A stretch of 64,000 nt of DNA from Allacma fusca (GCA_947179485.1 OX359249.1:6200001-6264000); one strand, 5' to 3'. Shown: positions 26,401-40,156, counted from the first letter of the stretch. The notes: a model not told the origin generated them from the sequence alone. Numbers and translations are program-made.

Positions 26401-29400
26401 CACTACAGCTGCACTTACTAGTCCTGCAAATATTTCAAATAAATTAGCTCTTTGGTAATTATGGTTCTCGTCAAAAGCAGTCCTGGAATGATTATTGCAT
26501 CCCGGCATCTTTCACATTCATCCTATGGGTTAAATCTAAATGTCATCTAACCATTTCCCATCTTCCACCAAAAATTTTATCTTTGTTTATTTATTCATCA
26601 TCAAATCTAATGACCCACAAGAACAAGTTGTTTTCAGGTTCAAAGGCTTGTACCACACACAAAAGTAAATAAAGATCAGTGGATTCTGGAGGTCCGATTT
26701 CTTTAAAAGGGAAAAGTGAGGACAATTTGGAGCTCCGTGACATCTCATCAGATAATTTGGCTATACAAGGTAATTAAGAGAACAATGAATGGACAAAACA
26801 TGACATCACGTGGTGTTTAAGACCTGACAAACTTCCACTCGTGTGAACCGAACGTGAGGTCACTCGAGTAATAAATCACAAACTTGAACACGGATTAGGT
26901 CCACTAGGAAAAAATGAGTAAGGAAATCAAGCCTTAGGGGAAAAAAAAGTATACACCTATATCTTGGTACTTTTGAGAAAGTCAACATGGCCTGACGTAA
27001 AATAGTACGTCCAGTCCAATCGATATCAAATCCAAAGGGCTGGTGTTATAATTGATTTCATACTATTGCATAAAAATTTAATTAAGAGTTCCGTAACCGT
27101 TCCGTTAGTTTTTGGGATAATGTTCACGGCGAGAAAGGTTTCTGAAAGGAAATACAAACGTAATCTTTTTTCCCTTTGGGAGAGGAAAGTCAAACATACT
27201 TGCGCTATCTTTTTCTCTCATCTCTCTCTCTCTCTCGGTCGTAACAAATGTGTAATTACAATTGAACGATATGGATTTTCTATGAGTTTAGTCACCACTA
27301 CACGAATATGGAAATAATTACGTTGCCCATATTGGCTCTCTTCATGGTCGACTGGGAGGAAGGGAGTCAAGAAGTCAGAATTTTAGTGGATATACTTAAC
27401 ATACACACGAGGAGTTATTTAATTAGAGAATTTTTACAACGGAGTAACTGCAGTCATAAAAATCATTCTAAATCTTGTCACAGTAAAAAAAACCTATACT
27501 ATACCTCACCCTTTTTTGTATCTTACTACTGTGACTCATGGGGATATATCTATAGATACAGGAATATTGCATATAATTATAAATCCTCTCTCTAACGTGA
27601 TAGTTTATTGTTTTTGCTACTTCAAATCTGTTAGCTTCAATTTTAAATATATACATATGCACAAATGCCTCCCAACGATGAGCCCCGGTCCCACCCAATG
27701 TCATCCGTCCCAAGGGCCGGAGCTATAGAGAGTGAAGTTTCCCCCCAAGAGACGATTTAGACCTGACGACTATTTTTCCATGCAACAGAAGGTTTCCCAG
27801 GAACTCAAATACAAAAAATTCGATATCCAGTATTAGAAAATGCGTAGAATGATTTGTTAATCTCTGTGCAAAATGATTCCATTAAGTTTCTCATTTAGAT
27901 TGCTCCAGTGGTGTATGTATCTATATCTGAGCCAAATAGGCTGCTACACTTCAATATTAAAAAAAAATATTTGCGATAATCTCCGCAGTGTTATCAGCTT
28001 CCTAACTTGTCAGTCAGCCCTGCAGTAATTGACCATTGTGCTATGTGCCTACGTATGTTTATGTAACAACCTATTGCTGCATTAGCTTACCACATACTTG
28101 ATATAATAGTGCTAGGAAAATTCCAATGTCAGTATGACCCTAAACTTGAAAATAAGTTGATACATAATTAATTAATTACAAATACCCAGTCATTAAATTG
28201 GACTAATGATTCAAATGCTGTAAATTTGTCCTCGGAACTAAATATCATTTAACCGTAACTACAAGTTTGAGATAATTTTCTGCATTTTAACACCTGGAAA
28301 TTGCAAAACCTCCGAACTGTTGTAAGTAACAAGGTACGGACGCATACAGATATTGACTGAACAACAGTGCGTTGAATTTCTCAGGAAATTGTCAGTTCCG
28401 AAAATGCTGCAATATTTATAAAATTGATTGCTGTCATCAGACAGAAATCACCTTCCTTGTCACTTCTCTGTCAACAACCTGCGTCACGAATTTCGGTGCA
28501 AACGTGGATAGTGGCGTTATTAAAAGCTTAATCTCTCCATAGTTCCAATAGCACAAGTATTTTCGTTTGGGGAACAATTAATAAATACTCAAACAAACAG
28601 TTGACGCAGCCAATAATACACCTAATTCAAGAATATTATTTATCAAAGCCTGTTCCCCATAGCTCTGATTGCGCTTGAAAATAGTCAAGAGCTTATTCAA
28701 CTTGAAAATTCCATTCTTCCGCGATGAATAACCAATGAATAACAATGATATTGATCATTTACAACATAGTGCTAACGCATATCTGTCTATTAATTAACCT
28801 TGTGTAAGATGCTCGCTACATACGAGTGCCAATATAATGGTAAAGAAGATAATTATTTTCTAATAATAACCAGTAAATACATCCATACAGTAGGAGTAAT
28901 CTAACTTTCAATTGATTTTTCAGTCTCAGTCAGTCACTGCTCCCGTATGCGTCCTGAAAATATCATGAATCATGTGCTCAGGTGGAAGAAACAGTTCGGC
29001 CTTGTTGTAGCAATCTCAGGGAAGACATACAATTAATTAGCTCAGTTGACCCATAAGCTACAGTAATAGCATCTTTGACTTTTGACTTAAAATTTATAAA
29101 TAATTAATTATTATAAAATAAGGATAATGAGTGCGAATTTTACAAAAAAAATTACACTGAGCTAAAGAAATACCTATCCGTTTCACTATTAGAGACGTCT
29201 TAAGAAAATAAGCAAGTTGTCTACATAGGGAACAAATATTTGAACACATTCTCATTTACTTCAGTGTTAATTGTTCTCCTTATAACAACCTCCAATTATT
29301 ACGGATATATGGGTGAAATTTTGTAGGGATGCTCTGCAGGGATGTAGGGGAAGAGAATGCACTGCAATTACTGTATTTAGAAAGTCATTCAGGACTGAAA

Positions 29401-32400
29401 GGGCAATTTTATTTGAACGAAGTTTAAAGGACAAACATTTTGAATATACGTAAGATTAATGGACATGAAGAGACGAAATTATTGTTACTATTTAGCTAAT
29501 AGTAATGTCATTGAAAGGAAATTCTTTCAGCGTCAAAGGTCAAAATACTTGAATCACTTGTTGACCAAACAGTTACCAGTGACTGTAAGTTTTAATGTGT
29601 ACCTATTGAAACGTAGTTTTTATTAAGTAAACTTTGCTCTTGTAAAAATAATTACTGGTGAAATGTCATGACATGGAATGAAATGAACGTTATTTCCAAT
29701 TCATTTACTCCCTTCCTTCTGAGCCAACCACCGTGATATAGAAATGAATCACACCTCTGGGCATGATTTGAGGTAGAGAAAAGTCCAATTCGATTGTACA
29801 TATTGAATTATTCCGGTCCAGCACCAATCGTGAGATATTACGTTGTGTAATGCACTCGGACTTGGAGTGAGTGTTCCCGTGAACACTCATTGTCAAACAA
29901 CCTTACAGAAGTTGACCCAAGCATACTATTTTTGAATAGAGGAATACTTTTAGTATTGATATTTTCAATGAATATTGACATCTGACAACAACTTATTTTA
30001 TCACGTTTGCCAATTCTCGTGAACCAGCATTGGAGGTTTTTCATGGGCATTTGTCCTTGGCAAGGTAAAACACTTGCATGTTAATTGCATAATCTCCACG
30101 CTGACTTTAATAACTCAGTACGTTCATTCTGCTTACCAGAACAGATGCTACTGCAGTCAGGAGGATTAGAAAAAATGCTGTAGGACTTGATTGACGAGCA
30201 AATATAAGAGGGGAATAAAACGAACGTGTCAGATTTGCTTTAAAAAAATCTTGGAAAAATATAATTATCCTCTCTCGTGCCCTTCCTTTATCTCTACCGT
30301 GTCCAGTATAATCTTTGTCATAATCCTCCCACGTATCAGCTCAACCTCCCTATCAGGCTCACAAGATACTCCATAAAGTTCTATAGTGGTGGATGGAAAC
30401 GGTAAAAATTCTCCTACCTGGTGAATAACGATATTAGAATTCATTCAAAGGATCGTTTTATGCCCATCCAAAAATATACGTTAGAAATAAAACCATTGGA
30501 AGGGTTTTAAAATAGTTTAGTGTAGTCACAGTCAAATAAATACCAACCGCCTCCGTCAAAATGTTTCCCATGCAAGGAACACACTCGATTCCTCCAACGT
30601 TGTCTGTAATATGCAAATGTTTCCCTCTTGCCATGCTGTTCTCAAATCTGATGGCTAGCAACTATCTAGGACTTTGTGACCTATATCAGGCTTCCCTCGG
30701 TATGTCGAGATACATAAAATGTCCCAGATATCCACAAGAAGACTGGTGTTCCTTGGAAATGGAGTCATATATCTTGTAGCTACAAGTTCATTCATGCTGA
30801 CAATGACTGGTGAGACATGAGGGGATCTGGGATGTCCAGCGAGAATTAAACCGTGCGCTAAGACATGGGATCAACAGGACAATAGTAGTGACGATAATGA
30901 AACTATTACTGAAGATAAGCTCTTCCTTATAGCGAGATTTAAACAGGTAGGCATTCAATTTACATGTCTACAGAAATAAATTGAATTTGCTCTCTTCCTT
31001 CCCTCTGCACATGCAGGCTCACGTGCATTCACCTCAAGAGAAAAAATACCCACTGGTAAATACTTTCTTCAATGCTACGCAATGCATTCAATCTTTTCTG
31101 CCTACGCTCCTTCCTCAAAATCTAATCTCGAGTCGCTCTCACCGTCTGCTATTTGGTCTCCATTTATAAACCATGTGTTTATGTTATCTAATGAAACGGA
31201 GAGCTTTGAGGTTAAGACAGAACAGTGGAGATGTTCGAGGATAAGAAAATAGAAGTTAAATACCAAAGACAACAAAGTTATTATCCGTAGGGTTATTCGT
31301 GAGTTGTGTGTCAAGCAGTCCCTAAATGGAGAAATACGAGTGAATCAGAGAGAGAGAGAGAGATAGAGAGAGAAGGCAGAGGTCGATTAGGTATGCTTTG
31401 AACAAGACCATGCCATTCCGGATGTCCAACAAGGTGTGTAAAATACTATCTGATCCGACAATGAATGTTACCTCCATCAAGGGAAACGTTTCCTCGCTGC
31501 ATTTCATACGTCAAAACAATATATCCTCAACATTACTAAGCAGTGTCATAACTGTTCTTATGATGAATTTCGTAGAGCTCAAACATCCAAGGAATGAATG
31601 TCATTTGAATTGCCAAAAAGTATAAAGCATAAAATCTTCATGTGGTTATGGAAGGGTAAGGTAATGTGACAGGATATCTAAACCTAGGAACATTTCAAGG
31701 CAGCATGGCAAATCTGTGAAGTCAGTTTAAAGAAGACAGTCTTTTCTTGCACAATTGCAAGAAATTGTCAGTGTATTTTACAACAAGGAGATACCTTCGC
31801 TTGTAAGCTGTTGCTCAAGCACTCGGGACCAGTCCTTGAGAGATTCTGGTCCTGCCCTGATGTCATAATGGTAGGGCTACAGTACCGGGATTTTTTGTAT
31901 CGACACCCTAAAAACTACTGTGAGTAAGACTAGGTCATATAGAAATTACAAATAAGAAATGAATGGGCTCACCTGTACAGTTCCTACCACGGTCAATGGC
32001 GGTAGGTTTGTTTTTAATGGAGACAAAGTTTGAAGAGCACCTATGATACAGGCGAGAGGTTGTAATAATTGTCGGAGTGGGTTGCTCTAAAGGTATAATG
32101 TCAAACCAAGGTTTCTTATGTCCAATATTTCTCCCGCCTGCTCTCCCTTCCACTCGCAACGACTGCATTAACACACAACAAGTTAGCATTGTTTCCAAGA
32201 ATTATAAATGTGAAAAAAAAAACATCAAGAGAGAAAAAATCCTACGACAACCACACACGCGGTTATGATATGGGACTAGACTCAAACCTACCTACTCAAT
32301 GAAGGTATCCTAGCAATACTAATAGTCTGACATGCCCACTCTCCGTACAAGCTACATTGTTCAAGACTGACTAACTTACTGTGACAATCTCGGAGAAAGT

Positions 32401-34108
32401 ATCCACGTTGTGGTGGTTTTATTTTAATGTCATTAAATGAGTCAAGATAAAGATCAGTGATTTGATTTACCTCCACAAGTATAGCATTATAAAAGTCCCT
32501 GACTCACTGTCAGGCCAGCGTCAGTCTTGACTTGATGTAGACACTGATCTTTGGATATTCCCTTTCTTTCCCTCCAAAGTTGCTCGTCTAACTACTCTTG
32601 ATACATAATGACCGGTAATGTTACTATCCAGCGAGATGTATGTGCGAGATATTCTTAACTACTTGCTCCTCTTGAAAACTGTAAGTCACAATCATCTCTG
32701 GTTACTGTAATGGGCTTGTACTACTCCAAGGCAGGTCCTCAGTTGTAACTAGAATCTCTATCTCATCTCTCCATGAGCACCTTGGTATCCTTCCCTCATA
32801 CCTAGTAGCTCTACGGTTGACATTGTCATTGCTTCTGACTGTTCTGAAGGGAACTTGACAGTTACCTGGAGTACAGGCATATGTATCTATTTTATGTAAA
32901 CCTCCGTAACGACTCCCATCTTCAACAACTAAACTAACTAAGAAGTCTGAGACATGGCCTGGAAGGCCTGAGGGTTTCTACGGATCTATTCCTCATTCGT
33001 AAATACAGTCGAAGGTTGACTCATAAAAATATCAGTCTCCTTCCTTATTCCTACCTAATTAACTAATGTCCGCTAGCTAGCACCGTCGGTCAAACCTTTG
33101 TTGCATCAGTTTAATAAGCAACTCAAACTAGTGTATTGTGACAGAGGTAAAAACAATAAAATATAATTTACACTCCAGTGCCCTTTTCTCATTGTATAAG
33201 ACATCCACCCAGAACGTCTCAAGTCACATAGTACTTGTAAGTGACTTGCGTTCTAATAGCATCTCAAAGAACGGACAGATGGTAGTCCACGAACAGTCCA
33301 ATATTTCCTAATTTACTTACTCGCTAAATTAATATAATAATAAATTTTGAAATCTGCTTACATAAAGCTGAAATTTATATGTGGAAAGTTGTGGCTTGAA
33401 GTGTGAAATGTACATAAGTGTAAAAATTAAGAAAAAAAAATTTATTGGAAAAAAACTCTGAGGAAAAAATAAGTTTATTACTTTTGCTAACTATCCTGTT
33501 GTCGAAAATAATTCCTCCTGAGGACACATTTTGAAGCATTTTAGGATCCTGCAATGGAGCTGACTTGTCACTCCTGCTAATTTATGCATGAAAATCCCCT
33601 ACCCCTACTTGCAACATCCAATTTAAGAACTCATTTACATTCAGCTACTTGAACTTTACACATTATTTCTAATGTTGCGAATTGCAAACCTGCCAATTAT
33701 GAATGCATTCTGTAGTGCAGGGAAATCCTTCATTTATCTTTAGCAGTAATAATTCAATGTAGTCTCATAAAGTACGCAACTTGAGAATCAATGCTAACTG
33801 CAATTATTTTTTTCACGCCCGTATTTTACCTTTACCAAAGGATTGCAAATCACAGACGACATCAATACACGTTACATTCATATGTATGCACACGCTTCGT
33901 GGTCTACTGAACAAAAAAATCTCGCTCGAGTGCAATGAAGAAAGTGCAAAAGGTGGTTGTTGGTAGGAATATCAAAGTAATTATTTGTACCAGGCATATG
34001 ACTAGGCACATAATAGACGACGTACGGTATGCATGCTCAAAAAGAATAACTGTAATAAAACTTACCATGAGCGAGATGATTATCAGTTGCAAACAAACCA
34101 GTAGAAAT
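18092..34108 (-). CDS. FGF8-like: Fibroblast growth factor, FGF8/17/18-like, four exons seen (first missing)
   Basis: Secreted beta-trefoil ligand of FGF receptors. Exons in transcript order are 34108-34066, 32162-31973, 22237-22101 and 18415-18092. They join in phases 2 / 0 / 1 / 0 without a break, giving about 230 residues. Exon one seen encodes FLLVCLQLIIISLM, a signal-peptide core. The second contains SRLYHRCSSNFVSIKN, aligning with the L-Y-S-R-T-S-G-K-H-V-Q-V strand of FGF8. The third gives ITKTRIRGFLSRRYLCFNRK plus GKLVAW (compare ETEFYLCMNRKGKLVG in FGF18). The last has GECEFEE (D-C-V-F-T-E), NPDWYVGFTKEGKPFRG (nearly identical to FGF18 around W-Y-V-G-F-T-K) and a basic, cysteine-containing tail. 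The 9.7 kb and 3.7 kb introns are notable. The exon with the start codon, which must end in phase 2, lies upstream on the minus strand and was not found. It may correspond to arthropod thisbe/pyramus-type ligands. Confidence 0.9.
18734..18886. mobile_element. Short inverted-repeat element in FGF intron
   Basis: The left end CTGTGTACTCTCTTTATACG pairs with the inverse right end CAGTGACCTCTCTTTATGGG. It is about 153 bp and a TA follows the right end. Confidence 0.65.
20443..20473. repeat. GA microsatellite
   Basis: A run of about 15 GA units inside the FGF intron. Confidence 0.9.
25746..25786. repeat. GT microsatellite, interrupted
   Basis: A GT run broken by CGG and AT, about 40 bp. Confidence 0.85.
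29262..29364. mobile_element. Short inverted-repeat element, decayed
   Basis: The left end CAGTGTTAATTGTTCTCCTT and the inverse right end CAGTGCATTCTCTTCCCC share the family ends. It is about 100 bp. An alternative right tip is the ACTG/TA at 29373. Confidence 0.4.
31346..31373. repeat. GA microsatellite
   Basis: A GA run with one T interruption, about 28 bp. Confidence 0.85.
32163..34065 (-). other. FGF intron between signal exon and second seen exon
   Basis: Donor ATG/gtaagt at 34065 and acceptor gtgttaatgcag at 32163, both strong and both phase 0. No other feature was recognised. Confidence 0.6.
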
Positions 34109-37100
34109 CTGTAAAGACAGAAACAAAGTACTTACTACATTATCTGTTGGGAATATCGAAGCTCTTAATATGCACATATTCAGGGCTTTGACGTGCATTT
34201 TACACAAGTACTTCATTGGTAAGTACTGTGGCATGGTCTCCGGTACGTACATACGTAGATACTCATAATGAATCTCCCCTCTGACTACATGTAGTGTGCA
34301 TGGTCTCCCAATATTATGTATTTTATTCAGATGCTGCCTTTCATTTATGGAGTCCCAGTGCCGATAAGAAAATAAACTGCTTGTAAATTATTATCGCATA
34401 ATTGAAATACCTCTGTAAGTGTGTGTACTTTCAAGCAGCATGGAAAAGGCGTTACTCCCAACAGATCAAAGGGAAAATATTACTGCAGAGAAAAATGCCG
34501 GATCCAAAAGTTGGATTCTCTAAATATTGGCTCGTTTTCCACAAGGTTTATGGGAAAAAATCCTCAAAACCTCAGAGCTTACTTCTCCGTGTGGAAGGAG
34601 CTGTCTCCGTACTTACCACCTTGGATATGTGATACAATTTAGCATTGGAATGTGTAGATAACAAGTACCGTGAACGCTCGGCATGACAGACCCCTTATAT
34701 AAAATAGGATGTTGTCCATAGGGAGAGGTAGATATATTTAGAGACATACGTTTTGGGATGCTCTACTAGACAGTGGTCCCTGTATCGAGTCTTCAAAAGC
34801 CGAAAATGCAATTCCCCTGTAACCCATAAGCTCTGTTATGTCTTCCTTGCTTCGGAGATTGTACCAGGAAATCATGAGTCAAATACATAGTCACAGACCT
34901 GACAATGATAAAAGAAAGTGAGAAGTGGTTGAAAGGTCGGCAATTAGTTATGCACAGAGTGGAATAGCTAAAGTACTGTGAAATATGTGGGGTATGCCGC
35001 CGGACCGGCGGAACCACCATTCCTCCACCATACACCCTTCCCATCCTATCTGAATTATAGGACAAAACCATTTTTATGCCTCTGACAACATTCGCTACAT
35101 TCTACAATATCTATTAATTATACACAGCCCAGACTCTTCACATAATTCAGTCCCCTTTATTGTGAGCGTAAAATGTGTACACGTGTGTACTTCCTTTTCC
35201 TATTACACCATCACTCTCACTCGGGCTCTCATCTGTGAGAAATGAGTTGGAGATCTGTCCCCAACTATAACGTCACTTGCGAGAAAAAGATGGATTTTCA
35301 GTGAGCGAATAAAAGACGGGAGTCAGGCATGAAACCGGTTCCGAGCTCCTTGCAATTAGGGCCCTTTCAGCTCCACTCACTCTCCCTGTCATCTCAGCTC
35401 CATACTCCTCACATCTTTAAATTTCACACTTGTAGTCACATTTTGTAACATGGTGACAATTCCACCTTCATCATAGTTCCCATGTGTCTTCATTGTATTT
35501 AGCGTGTATCGTGACGTTATGTATATGTAGTTAGCGTTAACTTGGGGTAGAAATAGGTTGAGTTACCTGAACTGCAGTATAGCCTTCAGAACCTTCATAG
35601 TGTGCTGGATGCTTGCAACTTGAACTTGTTGCCGGGTACTATTTCCAATTTGGAACTTTCACAGGTTTTTGAACTAAACATTTCAATTAGTAGTGTCACC
35701 AGTATTAAATGTTCCAAAACATTTCGATATTATTGTACTTTTGGGTCCAGTCAGAGAGAATAACAACAGTTGTAATTTTAGGACCTCATTATTGAAGGCT
35801 ACAAATTGTAGAAACAGCATGGTAAATAAAAGACACGCGACGAAATCCATTGTGCCAAAGCACAAAGTATTGATTCCGCTCGCTCTGGATTTTTAAATAC
35901 GAGACGAGTGTCAGTGGAGCCCAATCATTGTCCATAAGATGACTAATGAGCTGAATCTTGTACACTTGCTAATGAATGGCTTGCTGAGAGCGTAATCGAA
36001 TTTCCTTGCTTATCAAAGTGACAAATTATAAGTTGTACATACGTCAAGTACTATGAGTTTGGTCACATTGCTTCCTCCAACTGCTTGACTTGGAATACTT
36101 GGACCAGTCTCTCCACATCTAATGACTCAATAGGATCAATCATCTCTGATTTTTTCCCACATGGGCCTGTACCATCACCACCGGTCCTAATCTCCAATGA
36201 TCCAACAGGAAATTCATCCATGGCAAAAAAATGTGAGCAGATTCAGCATGATTTGCGGAGAATATATACATACTTAACGTAGGAAAATACTTGAAAAAAG
36301 GTAACGAACCACACAGGGGGAGGTCGGGGGGGCATTTATCGTACATATTTGGTGTAACCGCTAATTATTACATAATCAAATTGTAAACAGTATACTTCTT
36401 ATATCTTTATCTTTTAATAAAACATGCATTTGATTGAGCACAGCCCTGATCAGCTCTGAAGCCTAAATATAATCTCAAACCTGTAACACGATGTCAGTGT
36501 TCGCAGTAAATGAAGAGCATTCTACAACCTGATATAAAATTACAACGAGGAAAGCTGTCGCTACTACTCAAAAGCACCGAACCAATTAATTGGTCAATTG
36601 GGATCAATGTAAAAATCCAGTAAATTTTTTTGTTCATTTCATCAGAACAAAACGTTTGCTTTCCCAGCCATTATCACTGGTTATAAATACCACTCATAGC
36701 CCTACCACAATTCCAGATTACATTCACAATTTCCCCTGAAATGTTCCTCAAGCCTTTAATTATGTACCATCACACGATTCATCATCTGAGAGACAATGCT
36801 TTAAATAAAAACCCTTGAGAGAAAAGAAAAATCCAAAATTAAATCAAAATCTTATCACTCAGTCAATATTTTTTGAAGCTCCGCGTCAACAACTCATATC
36901 ATGAACCATATGAAAAATCCACTTTGAACACTTTATTTGTATCTCCATTGATGTATCGTGGGAGGAATGTATTTAAAAAACTGCAACAAGTAAACAATGC
37001 GGCGTTTCAATAGCTCCATGTACATTTGTTTATTATTTCGTTGGAAGTAAAGTTGACAAGCGTACAATGAAGATTTACCACATAATGAAAGGCTGAAGGT

Positions 37101-37359
37101 TCCTATGGATCTCCTATAGAACAGGGAGACAAACGTGAGTATCAAAATTATACACACTGACATCCTCCCAATACCCGCAGCTTGTCTGAGATTTACGGGA
37201 AGTTACTGTTTGTATTTACGACGGCAGCAGCTGTCATTGTTCCATTAAAAGGATTGAGCACACTTGAAAAAAAAATCAAAGCCAAGGTACGTACATATAA
37301 CTATAGAGAGCCATTGAAAGGAATTTTTATATGAACCACCCTCATACTCAACCTTTCAG
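34109..37359. other. Non-coding stretch upstream of seen FGF exons
   Basis: Should contain intron and possibly the first FGF exon on the minus strand. No exon could be supported. Frames present are under 80 codons and lack recognisable motifs. Confidence 0.4.
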
Positions 37360-37472
37360 AAGATTCGGCCCATGCCAGGCTCGTACACTTATAAAAAGAG
37401 CACATATCCTCATGCTAGGATTGTGGATCGGCTCGAATTAATATGTAACTTGACGTTCCCCCCACACAGTAG
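37360..37472 (+). CDS. Candidate exon: first half of an immunoglobulin-type domain
   Basis: Strong acceptor (actcaacctttcag) and donor AGTAG/gtacat bound an open 113-nt exon, phase 0 in and phase 2 out. It reads KIRPMPGSYTYKKS, then IVDRLELICNLTFPPHS. The LELIC element looks like Ig strand B with the first conserved cysteine. Joined to the exon at 41419 it gives a C-x12-W spacing (C..NLTFPPHSSKYK..W), the normal Ig value. No signal-peptide exon has been found upstream. Without a transcript this stays a candidate. Confidence 0.4.
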
Positions 37473-38384
37473 GTACATCCTTAGCAGTGTCAATGAATGC
37501 CTCCAAATATTTAGAGATACAACCCCGGATGCCTGCTTGTACATAGTGAGCCTCCTACAGTATAAATACAGTTTCTATTAAAACTCCACTACTCCGGACA
37601 CTTGAACCACAGTAGAGATGGTACGGTAGTTTTCTCCTCTCTCAAGAGCATTGTTGTGTTGACGAGTGGGGGAAAAAAAGTGAGCCCACACAACCTTCAG
37701 TTCCTGGTTTGATGAATAGAGCTGTAGATAGATTAGTCTAATGAGAAGAGATTTTCAATGGCTGGTCAAATTTCATCATTTCAAATGTGTCTAAGGAGAC
37801 GGGTTGTGCCTGGCCTTATGCACCGAGTGAAGATATCATCTGCACAGATATCATCACCGCCCTTATTATGGTGAGGCGTGCGTGTGAAAGGTAGGGACAA
37901 CTGATGAATGAACCAGATTAAACAAGCTGTGAGAAAGCTAATTATCCACTTGGACTATGCATAGGAACGGTCTTATGTTTTCTATTTACACAGTCAAATC
38001 CATCAGGAGCGTCGTACGCACTCCAACTCTCTATGGAGAAAAGCTTATATCTGTCAAATGTTACGTGAGCCAGGGCCGGGTATTCTACACCCTTACAAGA
38101 ATTCTGATACTACGCTAACCAACGACGATATTCGGTTCGGGCTAGATAATAGTAGACTCCTGAGAGGCCACAAGTTGATCCCTATAGTGTTGGATTGAAT
38201 GGAATTTTGGATGGGCGACGATTGTGATGCACGGCATGGGTGCTTCCATTAAACTGCCGTCAAATATTTATTGTACGTTCCTTTAATCAAATTTGACAAG
38301 TTGGTAATTGTGAGCCTATCTTCCGTTCAAGTCTCGCTCTCTCCGATCCTTCCTCCTCTCCAACGATAAAATTGTATGTGTTGG

Positions 38385-38540
38385 GTAATAATATACAAAC
38401 TTGTATGTTGCGTAATGCATAAACTTGTTGTACTTGGCGTAATACAATTTTTACATGTTTTGTATGATAGTTTTTACATGTAGTATAATTGCATAATGTA
38501 GTTTTTACACGTGGTGTAATACCATTTTTACGTGCCCATG
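38385..38540. repeat. Degenerate minisatellite, about 26-bp unit, six copies
   Basis: Units begin GTAAT or similar and run A-CAATTTTTACATGTTTTG (for example 38412-38438, 38439 onward, and 38515-38540). Successive copies read gtaataatatacaaactt, gtaatgcataaacttgtt, gtaatacaatttttacat, a gatag-initial variant, and gtaataccatttttacgt. Divergence rises toward the left. Confidence 0.7.
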
Positions 38541-39988
38541 GTTTACTACTATTTTTTATATATTGTGGTCTCTCTATAAAAATAGACCTTAACCTTGCAT
38601 CTTCCTCAGTGGAGTCCCATGTGATGTCTCCTTTCGGAGAAGGTTTACTGAGCAGAAGGTGAGTTACAGGAAGGGGTTTATCATAAATAAGACTTTTTGA
38701 TCAGTCATCCTCTCTTCCACCAGATATAAATCAAAAAGTAAGAGAAATTGCTAGGTGCCTGATTACCTGTGTCCGTTCATAAATTTTCTCTCTCACCTTT
38801 TGTAGTCTAACTTTACCATCGGATCCTGAATGTGCATACGTACATACATACTACGGAGGATAGTGATTCCTGGACTGCATATGCTCTCCCCTTTTGATTG
38901 ATCAAATGAGTATACGTACGCAGACGTTTTGATAATTTCCGACTTGGAAATAAGCCTGAAAATGTACACCTAGCTCAAGATAGCTTTATTATTAATAATA
39001 ACATTAATTTGGCTGCCAGCCGGCATGATAACAAAGAATAAATCCAGACCCATGTCAGCATCTTTTCATAATTCACATCCTCATACGAAATTTCCCGCGC
39101 CAGTCGGTATTTTCTCATCTAAATTGCATATGAGCGTACTTTCGGGAAGGAAAACTCTGTGTACAGTGCTCATGGGCTCTCAGGCTGCATAATCAAGTAA
39201 GAAAGTCGGCTAGACTCAATACGGTATGTGTGCAGGCCTTCAATCTCAAATTGAGATGTTAGAATAATATGTTGGATTTGAAATTAATCATCGGGCCCGA
39301 GCCTGCTTACACTCAATTAATGATCTAAAGGCTGTGTAAAAGACAGCTTGGATTTATGTCTTCATTTGGTCCAGTTAAGCATGCCCGTATTGGATTTGAG
39401 TCATGGAGCTCCTATAGGAAATAATGGTCCAGCCGGTTCATCACCTTCAACACCTCAGCTCAATCCCCAGCCACCCGCGCCCGAGAGGATATTACCTTGT
39501 TAAGGGAATGTTAAGGAACCGTAACCTTTGTAAAATGTAGGGCTGTGCGTTCCGGACCAATTCACCGTATAGAAGTAGTTAGATAATAAATGCAACACAA
39601 TGGACGCTTAGAATTGTTTGGGGAAAAAATGTGAGCAGTGCTCAATGGTGGACATGAATTACAGGACAATCTTAGGCATTTCCGTAGCAGACAATAGAAT
39701 CTATTGGTCAAGTCACAAGAGCCCCACACGGAGTCCAAGTAGCATGATCAACGTGAATAAATAAACCAACGCTCGTATTCCTTTCCCTTCCTCTCAACTG
39801 TGACTGGGTCCATGTAAGTCATTGAGTGGATTGGATCGTGGAAAAATCCAGCCCTATATACAATTCATTTAACACTCCCGACAGGGAGAACCCCGGTTAG
39901 AAAAATATAGCCTTAGAACTTTTTCGTAAAAAGACAACCCTTGAGAAATGTCCGTGCTAGGCTCACGTGACAACTTCCAGTATACTTA

Positions 39989-40156
39989 CAGTTTATCCTC
40001 TTTACAAGAGTACCCCTCACAGAAGCAAAATTTTTCTTGGATTGCTTTCATAGGGAGAAAAATTAACACTGTGTCAAAGGGGAATCTGTCCAAATATTTT
40101 TGCTCCTATGGAGGAAATCCCCTTGTACGGGTGTCCCTCAGAGCTAGATCGGACTG
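39989..40156. mobile_element. Short inverted-repeat element with TA flanks
   Basis: TA-CAGTTTATCCTCTTTACAAG on the left; the inverse right end is TA-CAGTCCGATCTAGCTCTG. The element is 168 bp. Internal sequence keeps the ccccttgtacg motif of the family. Confidence 0.6.

Larger units (their letters stand above)
22238..31972 (-). other. Large FGF intron (9.7 kb)
   Basis: Bounded by donor ACAG/gtgagc at 31972 and acceptor gaattacag at 22238. It contains a GT tract, a GA tract, one decayed inverted-repeat element and AT-rich sequence. I see no convincing exon on either strand. Confidence 0.75.
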
